Below, one piece after another: positions 59,897 through 64,000 of a stretch of DNA of 64,000 bases. Where the stretch lies: positions 1 through 64,000 of the forward strand of contig NZ_SZQA01000010.1 of NCBI RefSeq assembly GCF_005233835.1, written 5' to 3'. The position numbers and the translations under genes are program-made. Source of the DNA: Herbidospora galbida. GTDB taxonomy: Bacteria > Actinomycetota > Actinomycetes > Streptosporangiales > Streptosporangiaceae. Under the pieces are notes generated by a model that was not told the DNA's origin, ran no database searches, and saw only the letters and a program-made list of their open reading frames with translations. Positions within the stretch are counted from its first letter, which is position 1. Each line of letters starts with the position of its first letter.

Positions 59897-62434
59897 TTAG
59901 GCGCAGGCCTTGCCGTTCAGGAGGAACAGGTCCGGCACCGGGTTGGCGCCCGGGGCGCCGACGCCGTTGAAGCCGAAGGTGATCGACGAGCCGGGGTGGA
60001 TCTTCTTGTTGTGGGACAGGTTCTTCGCGGTCAGGGTCGCGCCCGACTGCGAGTAGTCGGCGTTCCAGCCGTGGTCGAGCTTCTGCCCGCCCAGGAACGA
60101 CCACTTCAGGTTCCAGCCGTCGATCGCGGCGGTCCCGGTGTTCTTGATCGTCACCTGGGTCGAGAACCCGGTCTGCCACGTCCCGTGGATCTGGTAGGTC
60201 ACGTCACACGAGCCGGGGGCCGTCACCGAGCCGTCGCCCTGGTCGGCGATGAAGGCCGAGATCCACGACAGCGGGGCGTTCCAGTTGATCGTCAGCTCGT
60301 TGGTCGCCCACGACTCGATGTGGTCGATGTAGCAGAACTGGGGCTTGCAGCCCTGCAGGTTGGTCTGCGCGATCGGGTCCTGGATGGCCGAGTTCGGGCC
60401 GCCCGCCAGGGTGCCCCGGGGCGGGTTGGGCAGGTCGGGGTTGAGCTGGTTGGCGTACCAGCGGGAGTGCTGGTTCTCGGAGTTGACCTCGCCGTAGCCC
60501 GTCACGTAGGAGATGTTCAGGGCGTTGCGGCCGAGGATGTAGTCGATGCCCTCCAGGACTCCGTCGAGGTACTTCTTCTGGCCGGAGATGTCGTACGCCG
60601 CCGCCATCACGACCATGTTGTTCAGGACGAGGTTGTTGGAGCCCCAGTCGAAGTCGGGCGGGTTGTACGGCAGGCCGTACGGATGCGCGTCGAGCGTGGC
60701 GAGGTACTTGTCGGCGCCTTCCAGCACCGAGGCGCGGACCGCCGCCCGGCCGGGCAGGTTGTTGGGCACCGTGGCCAGGTCGAGCCGGCCGAGCTGCGCC
60801 GTGGAGGCCCAGTCGAAGCCGCGCTCGCGCCACACGTCCGAGGTGTGCAGCGGCGAGTTCAGCACGGCGTCCCGGAAGACCGCCTCGCCGGTGGTGATGT
60901 AGAGCTCGGCGGCGGCCCAGTAGAACTCGTCGGTCACGTTGTCGTCGTTGTAGGCGCCGCCGCCCACGCCGTCGCCGGCGGAGGCGTAGATCGCCGGGTT
61001 GGCCTTGGCGGCCGTCCAGGCCTTGCGGGCGGCGGCCAGGTTCTCGGCCGCGAACGCCGCGTCGTAGGGCGCGAACAGGCGGGCGGCCTGGGCGGCCGTG
61101 GCGGCCAGGTTCAGCGTGGCGGCCGTGGAGACCGGGTGGAGCTCACGGGGCTGCGGGTCGAGGTGCGGCATCAGCGGCAGGCCGGTCCACGCGGCGTCGT
61201 GGATCTTGTGGTGGGCCATGCCGTCGGGGCGCTGCATCTTGAGCAGGAACTCCTGCTCCCAGCGGGCCTCGTCCAGGATGTCGGGAACGGCGTCGCCGCT
61301 CTCCGGGATCGCCAGCGAGCCGATGGTCTTGGCGGTGGCGGCGTTCTTGGTGCGCTCGAACTCGCTCATCAGCTGCCAGGCGGAGATGCCGCCGTTGACG
61401 ACGTACTTGCCGTGGTCGCCGGCGTCGTACCAGCCGCCCGAGACGTCGAGGGAGTAGTCGCACACGCCGGGCTGACACGGGACGTTCGTGTCGCCCTGGT
61501 TGGGCGCGACGCCGACGTGCCCCGCCGGGCGGCCGTAGCCGGGGCGCAGCGCGTCGTCGATCGCGATGCCGCTGCGCTGGGTGTAGTAGAACTTCAGCGC
61601 GTCCAGCTTGAGCTGGGCGTAGGCGCTCGCCGAGATGTCGAACGGCCGGCTGGTCTCGCCGTCGGCGGTGAGGGTGTAGCCCTCGCCGGCGGTCGTGTAC
61701 GCGCCGAAGTCGATGCTGTGGACGTTCTGGCCGGAGCTGGAGTCGACGCCGCGCGGGGTCGTCGAGCCGTCCGCCACGACCGTGCCGCCGTCGTTCTTGA
61801 GCTGCCAGGCCACGGCCTCGGTCGCGTCGGTGACGACGGTCGCGTTCTTGGGGCCGTTGGGCAGGTAGGCCACCTGGTTGACGCGCACCCGGGGGCCGGT
61901 GTCGGGCTCGTAGACCTCGGGCTCGGCGCCGCCGCGCAGCGACACGTCGTCGAGGCAGAAGCGCCACGGGGTCGCGCTGCCGCCGAGCTGGAAGGCGATC
62001 TGGGCGTTCGGCAGGCTGGTGGGCGGGGTGAAGGTGAACTCGTAGGAGTTGCCCGACACGCTCAGCTCGGGGTTGGCCGCGAAGAACGTCGTCCAGGGGT
62101 CGACCGGGAGCTGGATCAGCGCCCGGCCCACCCGCGAGGGCGTGGCCGAGGCGTAGAAGCGGTAGGCGTAGGTCTCACCGGCGACCAGCGGGATGCCGTC
62201 GAGGCCGATGATCGCGTCCCACGGGTTGGTCGTCGAGCCGGGGATGTCGGCGCACAGGCGGCCGTCCTCCAGTTCGACGGTGACGTTGCCGGTGTTCCAC
62301 CAGGGCGCGGTGGAGGTCTCGAACGTCCCGTTGGGGATCTGCTCGGGGCCCTCGTCGGCGTACGCGGCGGTGACCGGTAACAGGAGCAGGGCCGCCGCGG
62401 CGAACACGGCGGTGAGGCGGGAGGGTCGCGTCAA
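59897..62434 (-). CDS. Secreted GH9 endoglucanase/cellulase with CBM4-like and CBM2 modules
   Basis: About 845 residues. Signal peptide (to about residue 29, AYA-DE); N-terminal carbohydrate-binding module of CBM4/9 type; an Ig-like CelD_N domain ('[15 protein letters not shown]'); GH9 catalytic domain with '[13 protein letters not shown]' (catalytic Asp pair) and a C-terminal '[15 protein letters not shown]' (acid Glu); then a CBM2 ('[15 protein letters not shown]', '[10 protein letters not shown]'). It cleaves beta-1,4-glucan outside the cell. TTG 62434, 6 nt after GAGGTG, is the best start; the frame reaches an ATG at 62467, but that codon adjoins a CebR operator. Cellobiose-inducible expression is predicted. 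Confidence 0.93.
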   Translation of the reverse strand: MTRPSRLTAVFAAAALLLLPVTAAYADEGPEQIPNGTFETSTAPWWNTGNVTVELEDGRLCADIPGSTTNPWDAIIGLDGIPLVAGETYAYRFYASATPSRVGRALIQLPVDPWTTFFAANPELSVSGNSYEFTFTPPTSLPNAQIAFQLGGSATPWRFCLDDVSLRGGAEPEVYEPDTGPRVRVNQVAYLPNGPKNATVVTDATEAVAWQLKNDGGTVVADGSTTPRGVDSSSGQNVHSIDFGAYTTAGEGYTLTADGETSRPFDISASAYAQLKLDALKFYYTQRSGIAIDDALRPGYGRPAGHVGVAPNQGDTNVPCQPGVCDYSLDVSGGWYDAGDHGKYVVNGGISAWQLMSEFERTKNAATAKTIGSLAIPESGDAVPDILDEARWEQEFLLKMQRPDGMAHHKIHDAAWTGLPLMPHLDPQPRELHPVSTAATLNLAATAAQAARLFAPYDAAFAAENLAAARKAWTAAKANPAIYASAGDGVGGGAYNDDNVTDEFYWAAAELYITTGEAVFRDAVLNSPLHTSDVWRERGFDWASTAQLGRLDLATVPNNLPGRAAVRASVLEGADKYLATLDAHPYGLPYNPPDFDWGSNNLVLNNMVVMAAAYDISGQKKYLDGVLEGIDYILGRNALNISYVTGYGEVNSENQHSRWYANQLNPDLPNPPRGTLAGGPNSAIQDPIAQTNLQGCKPQFCYIDHIESWATNELTINWNAPLSWISAFIADQGDGSVTAPGSCDVTYQIHGTWQTGFSTQVTIKNTGTAAIDGWNLKWSFLGGQKLDHGWNADYSQSGATLTAKNLSHNKKIHPGSSITFGFNGVGAPGANPVPDLFLLNGKACA

Positions 62435-62452
62435 AATGCACCTCGTCAGGTA

Positions 62453-62466
62453 TGGGAGCGCTCCCA
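62453..62466. promoter_or_regulatory. CebR/CelR operator at the cellulase gene
   Basis: The perfect 14-bp palindrome TGGGAGCGCTCCCA, identical to the operator of the LacI-family repressor CebR/CelR (relieved by cellobiose) in Streptomyces and Thermobifida. It lies 19 nt upstream of the proposed TTG start. Confidence 0.93.
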
Positions 62467-62557
62467 TGGCTCAGGTGCACCTGATGTTTCCAATGGGTTT
62501 CACCGAGGGTCAAGAATCGCAGGTCGGCGCAGGTGGGCGACCTGCCGCGCGTCCGGA

Positions 62558-62587
62558 TTGTCCGATGAAACTTTCAGCCACTAGAAT
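62558..62587 (+). promoter_or_regulatory. Housekeeping-type promoter of the MBL hydrolase gene
   Basis: TTGTCC (62558-62563), 18-nt spacer, TAGAAT (62582-62587). The same stretch holds an imperfect inverted repeat (ttgtccga and tcggacacaa), which may be a repressor site. Confidence 0.6.
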
Positions 62588-62618
62588 TTTGTTCGGTACG
62601 TCGGACACAATCGACCCC

Positions 62619-63650
62619 GTGAGAAGACCAACCGAACCGGCCAGTCCCGCCCAGCACGCCGCCTGGCTGGCCGGTCGCCTCCCCGAGGTCGAACGCGTCC
62701 GCCCCGGCCTCTGGTCGATCCCCGTGCCGCTGCCCAATACGCCGCTGCGCTACGTGCTCGTCTACGCCCTCGAACTGCCCGGCGGCGTGGCGCTGATCGA
62801 CGCGGGGTGGGACACCGAGGAGGCGTACGCGGCCCTCACGGCCGGGCTGAAGACGGCCGGCTACGACGTCACCGACGTCCGGGCGGTCCTGGTCACCCAC
62901 ATGCACCCCGACCACTACGGCCTGGCCGGCCGGGTCAGGGAGGACTCGGGCGCCTGGATCGGCCTGCACCCCGCCGACGCCCGGCTGCTGCGCGGCCGCT
63001 ACGACGACCCCGAGGACCTGTCGGAGCGCGAACTCCGGCTGCTGCTCCGCAGCGGCATCCCGGAGGAGAAGGCCCGCGAGCTGGCGGGCTCGTCGATGGC
63101 GATCCGCCGGCTGGTCTCGGCCGGCGCCCCCGACCGGCTCATCGAGGACGGCACGCGGCTCGACCTGCCCGGCTGGGACCTGACCGCGATCTGGACGCCC
63201 GGCCACTCGCCGGGCCATCTGTGCTTCGCCGGCGAGGGGCTGCTCTTCTCGGGCGACCACGTGCTCGCCAAGATCACCCCGATGGTGGCCTTCCATCCGC
63301 AGTCGGCGCCCGATCCGCTCGCCGACTACCTCGACGCCCTGCGCGCGGTGGGCCGCCTGGACGTCGAGGAGGTCCTGCCCGCCCACGAGTACCGCTTCCC
63401 CGACCTGCTCGGCCGCGTCGAGTATGTGATCTCCCACCACCACGACCGGCTGGCCGAGATCGAGCGGGTGGTGTCCGGGGAGCCGGGCCTGACGTGCTGG
63501 CAGATCGCGACCCGGCTGACCTGGTCGCGGCCCTGGGAGTCGATCCAGGGGTTCCAGCTGCGGGCGGCCAACAACGAGACGCTCGCCCACCTGATCTATC
63601 TGGAGGCGAAAGGCCGGCTACGCGAGGAAAGAAACCTATATTACAAGTAG
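62619..63650 (+). CDS. MBL-fold metallo-hydrolase
   Basis: 343 residues with the metallo-beta-lactamase metal motif 'VTHMHPDHYGL' (HxHxDH), later His in 'TPGHSPGHLC', Asp in 'FSGDHVL' and a final His in 'LPAHEYRF'. A C-terminal extension of about 80 residues looks like the winged-helix tail of LACTB2/PqqB-like hydrolases. Substrate unknown. GTG 62619 is chosen because a promoter lies just upstream. Divergent from the cellulase. Confidence 0.86.
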   Translation: MRRPTEPASPAQHAAWLAGRLPEVERVRPGLWSIPVPLPNTPLRYVLVYALELPGGVALIDAGWDTEEAYAALTAGLKTAGYDVTDVRAVLVTHMHPDHYGLAGRVREDSGAWIGLHPADARLLRGRYDDPEDLSERELRLLLRSGIPEEKARELAGSSMAIRRLVSAGAPDRLIEDGTRLDLPGWDLTAIWTPGHSPGHLCFAGEGLLFSGDHVLAKITPMVAFHPQSAPDPLADYLDALRAVGRLDVEEVLPAHEYRFPDLLGRVEYVISHHHDRLAEIERVVSGEPGLTCWQIATRLTWSRPWESIQGFQLRAANNETLAHLIYLEAKGRLREERNLYYK

Positions 63651-63674
63651 GAAATAAGTGCTACATTCGAGGCC

Positions 63675-63755
63675 ATGAGCCTGGAGTATCCCGGCGACGT
63701 CTTCTGGTACGACCTCCCCGACGACGAGGCCGAAGAATACGAGGAGGACGTCTGA
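63675..63755 (+). CDS. Acidic 26-residue peptide, coupled to FMN reductase
   Basis: ATG-AGC to TGA, 26 codons: starts MSLEYPGDVFWY and ends EAEEYEEDV. Its stop overlaps the next ATG (TGATG), so translation is coupled. A -10-like TACATT (63662-63667) eight nt upstream suggests leaderless expression. Codon use is GC3-rich like a real gene. Function unknown: it may be a leader peptide, a small partner protein or chance. Confidence 0.5.
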   Translation: MSLEYPGDVFWYDLPDDEAEEYEEDV

Positions 63756-64000
63756 TGGGCAGCATCGTGACCCTGGTCGGCAACCCCCGCAGCGGATCGC
63801 GCACGTTGACCGTCGCCGTCCGCGCCGCCGAGGCGGCCCTCGGCTCGGCCGGTGACGTGGTCGACCTCGCCGGTCTGGCCCCCCACCTGTTCGCGCCCCA
63901 GCCGGTCTCGGCCGTGGAGGTGGCGCTCGACCTCGTCAAGGACGCCGATGTGCTGGTGGTGGCGAGCCCGACGTACAAAGGGACCTACACGGGGCTCCTC
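63755..64000 (+). CDS. NADPH-dependent FMN reductase-like flavoprotein (partial)
   Basis: 82 residues are visible before the window ends. Flavodoxin-like fold: phosphate-binding loop 'LVGNPRSGSRT' and the flavin contact 'ASPTYKGTYTGLL', characteristic of SsuE/MsuE-type NAD(P)H:FMN reductases that supply reduced flavin to monooxygenases. The C-terminal half lies outside. ATG 63755 overlaps the stop of the small acidic ORF. Confidence 0.85.
   Translation, partial: MGSIVTLVGNPRSGSRTLTVAVRAAEAALGSAGDVVDLAGLAPHLFAPQPVSAVEVALDLVKDADVLVVASPTYKGTYTGLL

Noticed and set aside
59873-62380. An 835-codon open frame opposite the GH9 cellulase
   Set aside because: Low-complexity Gly/Val/Arg translation with no domains; the opposite strand encodes an unambiguous modular cellulase.

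Overview
The window comes from the chromosome of a high-GC Gram-positive actinomycete. Strong GC bias at third codon positions, GTG starts, SigR/RsrA, WhiB, Ni-SOD with SodX, Kgd, a DUF6104 peptide and XRE-TPR regulators all point that way; family Streptosporangiaceae is the best guess, by gene content only. Most of the window is ordinary housekeeping. The exception is 36.6-52.0 kb.

Layout. 0-0.3 kb: 3' end of 23S rRNA, 5S rRNA and the rrn terminator. 0.4-5.9 kb: a class A beta-lactamase-like hydrolase, an OmpR-type regulator with a degenerate receiver, and the phosphate uptake operon pstSCAB read leftward from a run of 11-nt PHO-box repeats. 6-14.6 kb: hisN-rsgA-aroA, an SRAP protein, a DksA/TraR zinc finger, a methyltransferase, and sigR-rsrA behind a textbook SigR promoter. 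14.6-22.3 kb: an epimerase, two coupled membrane HD proteins (one active-looking HD-GYP, one degenerate), a biotin carboxylase with a stand-alone biotinyl domain, the biotin synthase helper BsaP, and a PASTA Ser/Thr kinase. 22.3-29 kb: a ThDP enzyme and the biotin genes bioF, a DasR-like GntR regulator, bioD and bioB. A tnpB-only IS200/IS605-type element is inserted exactly at the end of bioD. 29-36.6 kb: pdtaS, whiB1, a lipid kinase, an RsbW/SigF-type pair, sodN/sodX, a CGNR regulator and malic enzyme. The order from aroA/rsgA through sigR, the biotinyl protein and pdtaS to whiB1 resembles the Rv3219-Rv3228 region of Mycobacterium tuberculosis (from memory).

36.6-52.0 kb holds eleven tandem, same-strand paralogs of a secreted trypsin-like protein. 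Only three keep the His-Asp-Ser triad. The others show graded loss: Ser to Asp, Asp to Asn, His to Ser, Ser to Leu, plus loss of both cysteines of the second disulfide. A loop after the catalytic Asp strand varies greatly in length and sequence. Nearly every copy has its own terminator. Six copies have a near-perfect TGTGA-N6-TCACA palindrome upstream, and the whiB1 promoter carries the same motif. I read this as a secreted protease family that has been amplified and turned largely into pseudoproteases, probably under a CRP-type regulator. It is the strongest candidate for an undescribed system here.

52-64 kb: an MDR oxidoreductase, a PadR/DUF4097 pair with a repeated operator, DUF6104, kgd, a B3/B4-domain protein, a secreted GH9 cellulase with a perfect CebR-type operator, an MBL hydrolase, a 26-codon acidic ORF, and the start of an FMN reductase cut by the window end.
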